Of a DNA stretch of 64,000 bases, positions 36,459 to 47,450 are shown piece by piece. The notes beneath the pieces were generated by a model. The model was given only the letters and a program-made list of their open reading frames with translations, was not told the origin of the DNA and searched no databases. A program made the translations under genes and the position numbers. The stretch's first letter is position 1. Every line of letters begins with the position of its first letter. This DNA comes from Irpex lacteus (lineage: Eukaryota > Basidiomycota > Agaricomycetes > Polyporales > Irpicaceae): positions 434,001 through 498,000 of the forward strand of contig MQVO02000013.1 in assembly GCA_001986395.2 (NCBI GenBank), read 5' to 3'.

Positions 36459-36972
36459 CTAATTATCAAACCGGCGGATCATCCATCTGAGTTCCAATCC
36501 TTGCCCCTGGGCAGCCTCGATTTGAGCCGCACGTGTGGCACTCAATACCTCGAATTCCACTTCGGGTAGTCTCCTGAAATAAATCTGTCCACTCTGCCAT
36601 CCCCTGAGAAGGATCTCCAGCTTTTGGAGGTTCGAGACGTCGCTAAGATTGCGGAAGGGGACCTCGTTGTACGGCCAGCCTTCCACGACGACGCGATATT
36701 TGCAGACGATGTCTTTCCAATAGCTCGGCCAGCGCATAGCCGCAGAGGGATCTTGCGTGATCGCGCCTGTCGCGAGGTACACATACGGTCAACGGACGGA
36801 TAACAACTACGACAAAAATACGTCACATACGCAGAGCCTCTTTCATTATCCGGCGAATTTCTGCCCGAGTCTCTGACATGCGTTCGCTGTAGCTTCGCTT
36901 TGGGTTAACCCGGAATTTGGTTTGTTGGCTGGCTGCGGGGTTGGGTATACCCGAGCTCGAAGCACGCGGCAT
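36459..36972 (-). CDS. Small basidiomycete hypothetical protein
   Basis: Two exons (36972–36831 and 36766–36459) join in phase to 149 aa. The N-terminus is basic and Ser-rich (MPRASSSGIPNPAASQQTKF). The C-terminal part reads WPSYWKDIVCKYRVVVEGWP, YNEVPFRNLSDVSNLQKLEI and LLRGWQSGQIYFRRL. A module of this form, with a GWP motif, an F-x-NLSD motif and a terminal W-x-SG-x-I/T-x-F/W, recurs in unnamed agaricomycete proteins that I recall without a function. No transmembrane or signal segment is visible. It begins the accessory block. Confidence 0.55.
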
Positions 36973-39314
36973 GATGGGGGCGTTGATAGAGTAAATTGGA
37001 CAGAGGGGTAGTACGGAGGTGGGCAGTCGGTTGGAAGGATGGTGCATCCTCAGCAAAGTGCGGTCAACATATATGAGGTGCAAAAGTCCTCCCGGACCTG
37101 CAGATCCCTGCATTCCTCATGTTTCGAAATGACAGCCGACGTGCCGCGGTATCTGTTGTCAGACACGAGAGATGCTGGCCAGCAGGTAGGTAGCTTCTGC
37201 TCCACCCGAGCGTGTAGAGAGGGTAGACAGAAAGGTTGCCTCGCATATTTAATGCCGGCATTTATTGATCAGGTATCGTACCACTGTTCGTCATCTTCAC
37301 CATGAAGAAGGCCCGTAGAACTTCATACGCTCAGTCTCGGCTGAGCTTGAACCAAGAACTTCACACAGGCGTGATAAACGGCCTCTAAGCCGGTTCTCCA
37401 GAGTGACGGATTGACCCTGTCAATCGACTCTCGCATATTGATGCCTTTTAGCTCAGGTCAAGATCTTGTTTCAAGCGTCAACGGGCGTTACGCGGCAGTT
37501 CCAAGGTAGAGCTACTCACAGCATACTGAATGTTATCTGGTTCCGGGATTCGGGCTTTCACCGAAAAATCAGTGGAATTTCGGATAACCGTCCGTCCCGC
37601 TTCGTCCCAGAGCCAGAGCGTCTTTGAGGGCCTCGCATCTTAATAGACCATAGGGTATTTGTCAAGGGACGGACACCGTACTAAGAGAGACAAAAAATGG
37701 TCGGTGATGAGGTCGTCTGAATTGCGATGACGAGAGGGGTGGTTAGCGCAGCCGTCCTCGACGTATGACCGCCCTGCAGAAGAGATTACGTACCTCTCGT
37801 GTACACGGCCTATACTGATAACTCATCGCAGCAGCGGTGACAACGGGGAAACCGCTGCTCGAGAGCGCTCTCGAGCTACCTCGACTGTACTAAGTAATAC
37901 TAAGCACATTGGGCGCGTGTCCACCCTTGGTACCCATGAGCACACAGAAGCTCACGCAAAAGAGACCCCATCAATCGCATCCGCGACTCCAGAGAACCGT
38001 AGCGTTGACAATACAAATACAAAAGGCCCGATGATGCATGCCTTGTAATCACGGTTTGAGTGAATAAATCAACATCCCAGTGACACCCCGGTCATAAATT
38101 TCCAGCTCCCTTGTGCCTGGAAGGGAAATTTATCAATGGGGGTACTAGCGGCTGCGAGCGGCGAGAAGTACACAGACAGAGGCGCGTACCTTTTCTGCAT
38201 CGCAGAAAGAGAACCGGGACGAATATCCTGGAGCCCCACAGAGCACAAAGCAGTGCGGCTCTTGCGCGGTACGCCTGGTAGTGAGTTTACCCTTCGTAAG
38301 CACCAGAGGCTTCGCGGTACTCGATAAGCTCGCCTGGGGCATGCTTTGTTCTTTCTGGGCGATTTACTCACCCCAGCTAGAAGTCTGGAACATCATTGTC
38401 TTGCTCCGTGAGACTGCGCGGATATTTTCCCGACCACGAGGGATTTGACTTGGGTATCATATGTAATTTCTCGAAGTCTTCATCCGAGCAGTATCTGCGA
38501 GTGAATCTCTAGGTTTCAATCGAATTCATCGAAAATGACGTTGTGGTTGCCACTACTGCGCACGCAAGCTTTTGGATAGAGTCCGGGAAGAGAGGAGTTA
38601 CCACTAGAGGCCCTCCCATTGCCCTGCCCGTCTTTGTAGTCCCATGGACTATCCGTGAATGCACGTAAGGTACAGCCGAGAAGGCCGTCGCCTAGTCCAC
38701 GCTGCACTGGGTCATCCTGGTCGCAACTTGCTCAGCAGCATTCGGCCGCCGCAACGGATAGCATAATCCCTGCAAGCCCCGAGGTCTGTTCAGACAGAAC
38801 TCAACAACACCGCCAGCAGGGCGATCGGAGGCTGCATAGTTCCATGCTTATTCTCAGTCAGAGGCTACACAGGAATAGAAAGACTCGGCCACGAAGATAT
38901 CGACTTCTTACCGACATGTCACTTGTGTGCCTAGGAGTATTGAAAAGACAGTCAGCAACGCGTTCTGGGCCAGAAAGCGAATCGACTACACCTGCTCGTT
39001 GAAGCTTCCGACCAAGTTCCGTGAGAGTCAATCCCGTAAGACCGCGTTACTGCACCTACATCTGCCTCAAGGATAAGGCGACTGGGACTATTCAGACTTT
39101 CACTAGCTTTTGGAAGACTCTGGCTCGAGCTCGACCCTCATCGCGGCGAACTCCGGCTCAGCTCATGACCAAATAAGTAAGTAACGCTGCGTTCGCAGCA
39201 GGACCCGCTACCAGGATTACGCATAGTTTGGTGTTCAATATAATTATCACGAGCCTCTCTGTATTTACAGTGAAGAGCAATACTGTGGCAAAGAAAGCCC
39301 GCCATGCGGAGCAG
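36973..39314. other. Gene-poor stretch, nothing recognised
   Basis: About 2.3 kb in which no open frame carries a domain I recognise and no inverted repeat or RNA gene stands out. Short frames near 38516–39002 look accidental. The stretch may hold decayed mobile DNA but I cannot show it. Confidence 0.4.
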
Positions 39315-40220
39315 TCATAACGCCTCGAGCTCTACAACGCGTAACCCTGATGGGCACCCAGGTCCACATCTTTGCCCTCCCAGTACCCAATTTACCGCTG
39401 CCTCCACGCGAAAGACGTTCGTAAAACCGATGACGGCGCAGTAATTATCATTGAAACGTCGTCTATACGCACCGCACAGGTGGTTGGACGCGCATGTACC
39501 GTTGTGATGGTAAAGGTCGTTGCGGGGTCCCACCTCAAATTCGGTCGCAAGTTCGGCAGGTATCGCGCCCAGGGTAGCATCCCCGACGAGAATACCTTGC
39601 CGTGCAAATGTCAGGTGCGGATAGGCGACGAGTAAGTGGTCCCCTGCTATGTAATTCATGAGATGTGTCGCCGGATAGTGTGGCAGGAGGAACAAAGGTG
39701 AGGGGTGGATGCTGCGAACCAGCTCTATCTCCAAGCCGGAAGGGCATCTGAAGCGATCTGCGTCGACGTAGGTACCGGCAAGGAATCCGGACGCCGTCGG
39801 GAGGTGTTCGATCCATTGTGCGTGTTCGGTAGTTAGCAGGTATTGAGTGAATGGGCCGAAGCCGTGGTGGGAAGTGAGTATCTGCATCGAAGCATAACCC
39901 CTCGTCGACAGGCTGTCTATGAGATAGAGGACGAATCTGCCTGTTATGACACATTCAAAGTCACCCAGAGCCCTTAAGAAGGCTGCTCCATGCAATCCGT
40001 GGTCACGGAGTGTGTTCCTCACTCGCATCAAGATGTCGTATTGCACCAACAGGCGCGCGAATTCGGATTCCATCTGGAATGTGTGCAATGTTTCAATCGA
40101 CGACAGGGAGAGCAGGCGTCTGGTCTCTCGTAGATTCAAGCTGTAAATCACGGTGGTTAGTTTGCTTTGCGTGGCGTCTGCGTTTGGATCGAAGGAGAAG
40201 ACTTACATGGGTACGGGCAT
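39315..40220 (-). CDS. Unknown protein, paralog of the gene at 42489–43369 (possible degenerate nucleotidyltransferase-like fold)
   Basis: A 14-nt first exon (40220–40207, MPVPI) and one long exon (40140–39315) give 279 aa; the start was chosen because the long frame itself opens only with GTG. The paralog shares FECVITGRFVLYLID-type and HYPATHLMNYIAGDHLLVAY-type blocks and a Cys-rich end (LGGQRCGPGCPSGL). The block around ITGRFVLYLIDSL followed by a short spacer is placed like GSxAL…DLDIYV in fungal nucleotidyltransferase-like proteins, but the two acidic metal-binding residues are not there. That relation is a guess. No signal peptide or membrane segment is seen. Confidence 0.6.
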
Positions 40221-40864
40221 GTTTGCGTTTCGAGTGAATAGGTAGGGGACCATGTAACGGTCGAGGGGTACTTAGCTGCGCTCGATATTCGCGGATGTCT
40301 CAGTTGGGTAGCAATTACCGATTTGTTGCATGTCGGGTCCAAGATGATCAGCGGCAGGGGTTTCGAGACCTGTATAGGATCCGGTTCAGCACTTACACCA
40401 CTGAGTGCAAAATGCTGGGCCTAACCGCAGGCGGATTAGTGGTACACAAAGGGTATCGTTGTGGGTACCGCCGAAGCTCTGCTGCGGCAGGTGCCACCAG
40501 GTGGGCGCCAAGTTTTCGTGACTGCCTACAAAGGTTCCCACGCATACGAGGATTTCTTCCTCAAAAGTCTGACGTTCAATCTATGAAAGTATCCCACATA
40601 CGAGTTCTTTGATGTAGCAAGTATCCAATAAAACATCTCATTAACGCATGTAGCACCCATATACACTGTTAGATTCATCTACTTGTTACTGTTCCGACAC
40701 AGTGAGTTCGTGATTGTCACGTCACGCATGCGCGTCACTGTGCCAGTATTCAGTATATGTGCGCGACTGAATGTCACGCGCGTCGACGTTTGCACGGAGC
40801 TGCGGCTGCATCTACGCGTAACGATGGGTGTGGCACAAGTCAAAGGTGTGGTCTATGTCTTATG
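40221..40864. other. Intergenic, no gene recognised
   Basis: The spacer between the unknown paralog and a minus-strand F-box-like gene. Nothing supported inside. Confidence 0.4.
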
Positions 40865-42157
40865 TCAGTTCACCGGACGCGGATGATGCACACCGTACGT
40901 ACAGCCACTGTATCCGTACGTCCCCAGACAGCACTTTGCGTAAGCCAGGAACCCCACGACGTAATCGTTTTCCTTGAAACCGTAATGTGATCTTCCAGCC
41001 GATGTCTCAAACGCTGTGAATAGGATAGTGAGGTGGCGAATGTTGGTTTTGAACGCGATGTTCTTCCATACGTTCGGCCAACACTCGAGAGGGCTTGTGA
41101 ATGTGCGTAGATCCTGTCGGTCAGCCGTATAAGTGTCCACAATTATCTCTAAAGTCTCTGTACAAGGGGGGAGTGTTTTAATGGTCTTAGCCATTTCGCG
41201 GATCGTGGACTTAGCGTGGACGGCCGCGCTCGCACCCAGCTTCACTGTCTGTAACCTGGTGCACCGACTCAAGTCGAGGGAGTAGTCGTCACGGGATGAA
41301 GGGCCTGGAACAAAGTGTGAGATATATACAATTAAGAGTAAGACATGGTACGCACCTCTTCGTGCGTGCGACAGAGTCCAAACGAGTTTGAGAGAGCCCA
41401 ATTGGTTGTCAAGCAGAAGCACTCTTTGCACAGCCCGCCAGGTGTCATACCTCAAGAGGTGTTGAGGATCGTTACTGTGACGGTAGCAGTCCAGCGAAAT
41501 GTGCACGGACAATGAAGATGGTGATAGTTTGGACAATGTGTCGGCAGGCGGTGGCGACACGGGGACGGTGGGTAAGACATCAACGATGTTAAGCGTGTCG
41601 ACCTTAGTGAAGAAGCGAGTTAGGTGAGTTATTCCTATATCTCCACGCAGGCGAACATGGCTGATTGATAATCCGCTGAGTGACCGCGGTGTAATACCGT
41701 GATCGCATGAGGGTGAAGTTTTGCAGGCCGCCCACGTAAAGCAGTCGAGGCGTAACTTGTAGAGCCGCGGAAGACGCATGAGTAGAGCATGTAGCAAGCA
41801 AGGTGTAAGAGTCGTTCGTTTCGGGTTACCCCAGGTTGTTGAGGCGAAATAAGGCTCGATGATCAAGGTGCGTACGTAAGGAGTCAGGTGGGTGATGTTG
41901 TCGAGATCCACGATCAGGTCCATGACCGGAGTGCTGTTCTTACTTCCAGATAGCAATGTTATTTGTTTGAATAGATGGGGATAACAAGCACGGCGGATGG
42001 GAGGAGCAGCGAGGCTGCAAGCACAGAGTGTTGCATGGTCATCTGCAATAAGCTCCACACACATGGCAATAATGTCGAATGGCGTCTCTAGGCATAGGAA
42101 GTCCGTCAGTGCAAGTTGATATTGGATACAGCTAGCAGAGATATTACCGGCGACCAT
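40865..42157 (-). CDS. F-box/LRR-like protein
   Basis: Start ATG at 42157. The N-terminus TPFDIIAMCVELIADDHATL and CACSLAAPPIRRACYPHLFK is a divergent F-box of the agaricomycete type. Leucine-rich blocks follow (LLMRLPRLYKLRLDCF, PRSLSGLSISHVRLRG, CTRLQTVKLGAS). A 51-nt GTGCGT…CAG intron (41305–41355) interrupts the frame; because 51 is a multiple of three and has no stop, the sequence stays open when unspliced. The spliced product is 413 aa and the unspliced one 430 aa. The gene lies between two paralogous genes of unknown function, all on the minus strand. Confidence 0.65.
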   Translation of the reverse strand: MVAGNISASCIQYQLALTDFLCLETPFDIIAMCVELIADDHATLCACSLAAPPIRRACYPHLFKQITLLSGSKNSTPVMDLIVDLDNITHLTPYVRTLIIEPYFASTTWGNPKRTTLTPCLLHALLMRLPRLYKLRLDCFTWAACKTSPSCDHGITPRSLSGLSISHVRLRGDIGITHLTRFFTKVDTLNIVDVLPTVPVSPPPADTLSKLSPSSLSVHISLDCYRHSNDPQHLLRYDTWRAVQRVLLLDNQLGSLKLVWTLSHARRGAYHVLLLIVYISHFVPGPSSRDDYSLDLSRCTRLQTVKLGASAAVHAKSTIREMAKTIKTLPPCTETLEIIVDTYTADRQDLRTFTSPLECWPNVWKNIAFKTNIRHLTILFTAFETSAGRSHYGFKENDYVVGFLAYAKCCLGTYGYSGCTYGVHHPRPVN

Positions 42158-42488
42158 GGGAAGATGACAATGTATTGATGTGGAGGAATTATCTCACTTT
42201 AAGTACTATTACAGAGAGAGGGTGTTTCCCCTGTCCTATCGCTCGCCTGGAGGGCAGCCTCTGCAACGCAGGCACGAACGTATAACCAAGAAACTGTCAC
42301 CTTACAGGGAAAGAAATCAAGCATGGAAGTTACGCTTTCAGATGCCTGTGCATGTCGATCAGGTCCAGGGAACAGTACGGTCGCAGATAAGTGATACACC
42401 AGATGTATGGACACAAATGGTTCTAAACTGAAAACATCATATACATTTATCCACCGAGCACGATACAATTTAGCTGCAGAACGCTAGG
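42158..42488. other. Intergenic, no gene recognised
   Basis: A short spacer inside the minus-strand block. Nothing seen. Confidence 0.4.
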
Positions 42489-43369
42489 CTACGGTTCCTC
42501 TCCTACAAAGAAATGGTCCGAAAGACAGTTGACGTTACAAGCGTCTCCCCCTAATTGCCAATGTACCATGCCATTTACGACATATCCGTCTTGCAATCCG
42601 ATTACTGCTGTCTGCGGATCGTTGAAATAACGCAGTGCATAGCCACAGACGAACGACGGAGAAGCGCAATCGATGTCCGGCACTATCTCCGTACGAGATC
42701 CAATAGTAAAGGACGAAGCTAGTGTTGGGGGAATGCGGTTGCGTACTTGGATGGATCGCCGAGTAAAGGTGAGGGAGGGGTATGCAATGACGACATGGTC
42801 CGCGGCAACGTAATTCATGAGGTGTGTAGCCGGATACTGGGGTATAAGGAATTGGGGCAAATCATGCACACTTCGTATGACACGAACAAGTGTGTTACTG
42901 TGGGGGAATTTGATGAGGTATGCGTAGTTGTACGATCCTTGGGGAAAGTCAGGTATGCGCCGTAGGCGACGTTTCACGGTAGCTTGACATGTGCGCCTGA
43001 GGAAGTCGAATAAGGGTGGAAATCGGGAATGGCCACAGATGAGGTCAATGCTCCTGCAGCTTTCCATCCCGAGCGGGTCCAGCAGGCTCAGTACGAACGG
43101 ACCCGCCAGTATACATTGGAATTCCCGTAGCACCATGAACACCAAGTCGGCATCTAAACCGTGTGCTTGTAGTGCCTCTCTGACCTGGACACTCATCTCG
43201 CAGTGGGCAAACATACGACCCAGAGGTGATAACGATTGGAATTTGACTAAGCTAGCGACCGTCGAAACGGATAAAAGGTCGGCCATCGTTTGGAGAGTGA
43301 GACTGCTAACGGTGTCAGCCAGGCCAATGCAATGGAGGCAGCGACATACTCATCATCGTTGTCAGCCAT
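42489..43369 (-). CDS. Unknown protein, paralog of the gene at 39315–40220
   Basis: A 20-nt first exon (43369–43350, MADNDDD) and a long exon (43305–42489) give 278 aa; if that exon is wrong, the ATG at 43286 is the fallback start. Shared blocks with the paralog are FQCILAGPFVLSLLDPL, QYPATHLMNYVAADHVVIAY and YPSLTFTRRSIQV, and both end with a Gly-Gly-Asp/Gln…Cys cluster (WQLGGDACNVNCLSDHF). The two copies differ strongly outside these blocks, which points to an old duplication or fast change. SIDLICGHS resembles the D-x-D strand of nucleotidyltransferases but only one aspartate remains. Function unknown. Confidence 0.6.
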
Positions 43370-43682
43370 CCCGAGTTGTTCTGAGTTGCAGGGTAGGTAG
43401 GTGATGATGCACAAAAGCTGAAATGCTCAATCTATCCTAGTTTGTTATGCTTATATACGCACTCGGACTAGGGACGTCTGTCGACAGATCAGACGATGAC
43501 GTCGAAAGCTGTTAGCGGATGTGATCGATACCGTACAATTTCTGCTACCATTGGTTTCACTCAGCCTTGATCAATGACGGCACACACAATGTGAAAGGAT
43601 CAGAACGAGCAGCTCGTAAAGAAACGGCGGCAACCGAAACGCACGTATTAGTAAGTTATGTATACATGCGGTACATATTGTA
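43370..43682. other. Intergenic, no gene recognised
   Basis: The spacer between the second unknown paralog and the 3' end of the next F-box-like gene. Confidence 0.35.
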
Positions 43683-45126
43683 TCAGTACGCGGGATGCAG
43701 GATATCGTTGTCCTGAATACATGTAACGGCCACTATAGCATTTGAGTAAGCAAGTGCTGCACGGCAACAGAGTACATGAGGCATACCGTTGGCCAATGCT
43801 TGATGGCTCAAGGTCTGTGCAAGAGAGCGGGCACCGTAGCACTGTCGGCATCGCACACGGAGCTCAATGCGCTCCAAGTTAGGCAAATTTCCAAGTAGCA
43901 TGGCACAGGTATCCCAGGCATCGGATATGTAATTGTAGAGCCTAGAGCAAGTGCGAAAGCCGAACACGATGACGCAGAGGGACTGTGGAAGAGTGCGAAT
44001 GAAGCGCACAAAATGGCCAACATCTTCTCTCGACATGTCCATGGGCATAGATAAGCGGAGAGTTTGTAAATGTGTGCATATGCCGAGACTCAGCTCAAAC
44101 GCGCTACAATCCGTTCGCAAACCTATGGTTGTACGTCCAAATCAGTGAAGTGGCAAAGTAAGATTAACAGTTAGCTGCGTACGGGTGTGAAGGTCTTGGT
44201 ATTCGAACGTGAGTATGCACGTTTGCAAAGAACCTGCCCAGTAGTCAATATGTGCTTGAGCCACTGCCGTCAGATCGGCTCGTATGCCGCGTAGCTGTCC
44301 ACATACAACTTGAGCGGGCACAGACATTACCAAGGGAGACTTGGGCTTTAATCTCATCCATGGGTCGTAGATAATGTCTGTACAATAATGTTGAACGGGC
44401 AACATCAGTTTCGTAATGTGAGAGACTGGCAGTGCAGTAGGCGAAAGGAGGAGTCGTTTTGTTGTTGCAGCGGGGGTGAATGACAGATGCCGACAGTCGA
44501 GGAAGAGAACACTGCCCAACAGTGGCAGCAGAGACGAAAGCGCGTCATGGTCGATGCAGCGTACTTGATGGAGTCTGACTGCTTGCCACCATCTCGGCTG
44601 GATTTGGGCTTAGCGTGTCATCAGTTAGGTAGTGCGCTGTACAGGCAGCTCAGTGGCATACGTACCTTGGAAGGAGATATGAGTCCTATCAAATGCCACC
44701 GCATAGGATGCTACACAGCAGTTGGCGATTGTTAGACGTATGCAGGAGGGCAATAACGCCAGCACAAGAGACAGCGCGGGTCCGTTGATAATTGTAGGGC
44801 CTTCCTCCCGACGTCTAGCGGTACACGAGAGATTCCAGTGTTTAACCTGAAGGCAAAGAAAGTGAGCCTAAGGTCATTCACTAATAGTCATCGAGAGATT
44901 ACTTCACCAAGGATGCATAATCTGAATCCACACGGAGCTTCTCGGTAAGCGCGTGAAACCTCTCCTCTGTAGGGATTCCTGCAGTTGTCAAGGTGGCCCA
45001 TCGAAAGATGCACAGTGCGTCCCGCCAGTCCTTGCACACGAGGGAATATGTGTGCGCGAGGATATTGTCTTGACCGGTGTATCCCGCATAGTGCATGATG
45101 TTAGCCATAACGTCGATGGGCATCAT
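43683..45126 (-). CDS. F-box-like protein, multi-exon
   Basis: The ATG at 45126 gives MMPIDVMANIMHYAGYTGQD and SLVCKDWRDALCIFRWATLT, an F-box. Exon 1 ends near 44912. Further exons on the same strand supply IINGPALSLVLALLPSCIRL, LLGSVLFLDCRHLSF, ADLTAVAQAHIDYWAGSLQT and, finally, THLQTLRLSMPMDMSREDVG with LGNLPNLERIELRVRCRQCY. These are LRR-like stretches of the second half. Splice borders were not all resolved; at least four exons are needed. It continues the series of minus-strand genes in which F-box and unknown genes alternate. Confidence 0.55.
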
Positions 45127-45456
45127 AGTGGAAGTGATTAACAGGGAAGCCCGGAAACTGAAGACGACATACCGTTTTATATTGCACCTGCGGATGCAGC
45201 ATAACGAGGTGCAATTAGAAGAGGCAAACTGTAAGGAGACGTGGCTACGTTCAAGTTGTTGCGGCATCCTTCGAGCGGAGTTGCAAAGCGGAGTTGTGCA
45301 AAGCGGTATGCGCTCCTTCAATTCATGGTCGTTGCCTTGAAAAGTACAGTTACAGACAGTGAGATGAAGAAAGGGACTATATACAAGTGCGTAACAGACA
45401 GCCTCATTACAAGACTATAGTTTAATTTACGCAGAACGGCTGGTAGAGCAAAGACT
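45127..45456. other. Intergenic, no gene recognised
   Basis: The promoter of the F-box-like gene and the 3' side of the next hypothetical gene. No feature seen. Confidence 0.35.
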
Positions 45457-46432
45457 TTACACATCCATGGCAGCTGTGAGCAGCGGAGTGCCCGAGGCGA
45501 GTAACTTCGTAATTCGGATGGGCTTTAGACGTGTCTCAACTGTCTTTGGAGCAGAGTCAGACCCATTCTTCGACCTACGAAGAATAACATCCACCGTGGC
45601 CTCCACTTCAACAAAGTCTCCAACGGCAAAGGAGAGGGCGGTTGCAGGAGTCAAGGTACCCGCAGCATTGCGCTTCCGCATTTCGATCGAGGCTGTGACT
45701 ACCCATTTATCTGCAATGTCACCTGCGAGATTATCCGGATCGTCGCCCATGGTCAGGGTGGTGACAGGGGCAGCCACCCCTGGTCGGACCTGTCATTCCC
45801 AGTCAGGATTTCCGCGGTAAGAAAGACAGACTATACTCACCATGGTAAACAGGCGGTGTTGGCACCTTACATGAGTGGAAGGCTGACCGATGTCATCTGG
45901 TCGCTGGAGTCGCACGGAAGCTGCAGCAAATTGACGTAGTCTGAGCAACGCTGCGGCTTGCTTTCCGAAAGCAATTGGGTGGCTCCTGCCATCAAGCTCG
46001 ATCAAACGCGAAGCCCAGGAAGCATCTTTCTCTCTGCTGCAGATGGACAAGTTAATCGTTACCGTATTGATGATATTTGATGTGATACTTACCCTGACCA
46101 GTTACCGAGAGCGGAGAGGTGAGCTTCGCGAATAGTGCCATAAACAACAATCCGCACTGGCGTACGTCCAGTGTCAACGGTCTTGTAAAACAACTGGCGA
46201 CCTTGTCCGGGATTGTTCACATTCACTAGACCCACATATGCCCAATCCGGTAATTCATCCAAATCTGCAGGCAAGAGTGGCAGGTCTGGTTGCTGTGACG
46301 GAGTAATCTCCCCATGATCCTGAAGCCACAAGGCGGAGAGGGGTAGGCCGGTATCTATCAAACGGAAAGATGGTAAGTGATCAACTGCAGAGTAGAAGAC
46401 AGCGGATACTGACCTTGGAGTAATTGAGACAT
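45457..46432 (-). CDS. Hypothetical protein, possible β-barrel C-terminal region
   Basis: An initial exon from 46432 (MSQLLQ) joins over a GTCAGT…TAG intron to DTGLPLSALWLQDHGEITPS. Later exons give WAYVGLVNVNNPGQGRQLFY, REKDASWASRLIELDGRSHP, and a last exon with ADKWVVTASIEMRKRNAAGT, ALSFAVGDFVEVEATVDVIL and TVETRLKPIRITKLLASGTP. The last part alternates β-strands in a way that would suit an OB-like or other small barrel, but I recognise no family. Length is about 245 aa. No signal or membrane segment is seen. It may belong with the Helitron neighbourhood, which is speculation. Confidence 0.5.
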
Positions 46433-47450
46433 GACGACGTAGAGTATGATCAGGGACGAGGCAATGTCGGCGGATGTTGATTGTTGAGGTCCAGCGGGCC
46501 ACCTTTTATGGCTGCTGTGGACACTGGAGGCGTATGCTTTGCTCGATGAACAAATTTTACGTGGTGGCGATACACCGGGACCCAAACGTTGAAGTCCAGA
46601 TGATTGATACCCTGAATATTCAGCCGGTACGGATATGTTCCCAGCTCATTTGGATAGCCTGGAACTGATACAATAGATGAACAGTTGGGGTTCGGTGTAG
46701 AGGTTTACGATCAGCGCTATATTTGTGCATCCGCATTAGCCAAGCTCTATGATATGGGTCAGCAGTCTGTTCAGGCAAGGGGCAATTTCCGACGTGCCGC
46801 AGAATTGTAATCGTTCCAAGGCCGAAGACGGATACAAAACCGACTGGCGCAGATTGCACCGGATGGAGTTAGTATCCTGCAGATTAACCAAACTTGTACT
46901 TACCGCATACGCAGTCAAGCCCGATGTTGTGTAGAGTGGACGGGACAAAATACACGTGAGTCACTGTTAATTTCTTGCACCGTGCCTTTTTCATGAAAGC
47001 TAACTGTGAACCTCCGCAGGCTCGATGCTCGATCTCACAAGTCACCTGGCTGTGTTACAACGTTGCATCCGCTTTGTTCAGACGAGAGACCTTCTGCGAC
47101 AGGGTTCTGGATGTGCCTGGTTAGTAAGTGTCGAGACGGATCCTGATCCACTTCGATCCGGTGCATGTTGCGCCGAATGGAGCGAGATCTTGGGCAAGCT
47201 CCCACCACCTCGGTGAGTTGTGGAAAGGCAAGAGGGAGCGGAAATTAACGGAGAGCTGTCTAAGGCCAGCGTGTTGACAGGGGAAGCTAGTACTCTGACG
47301 ACGCATGGCTTTACCGCATAAGCGAGGAGATGGCGCACCATAAAAGGCCGTGCACGTTTGAGAAGATACGAACGTTGTCCAGTTCATCGCTCTACTCGTC
47401 AAAGACAGCACACATCGTATTACATCATCCTAAAGCACTTTAGCTCAGTT
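46433..47450. other. Intergenic, nothing recognised
   Basis: About 1 kb between divergent hypothetical genes. Short frames on both strands lack support. Confidence 0.35.

Noticed and set aside
38516..39002. Two open frames in the 37–39 kb stretch
   Set aside because: Low-complexity composition and no similarity that I recognise; likely accidental.
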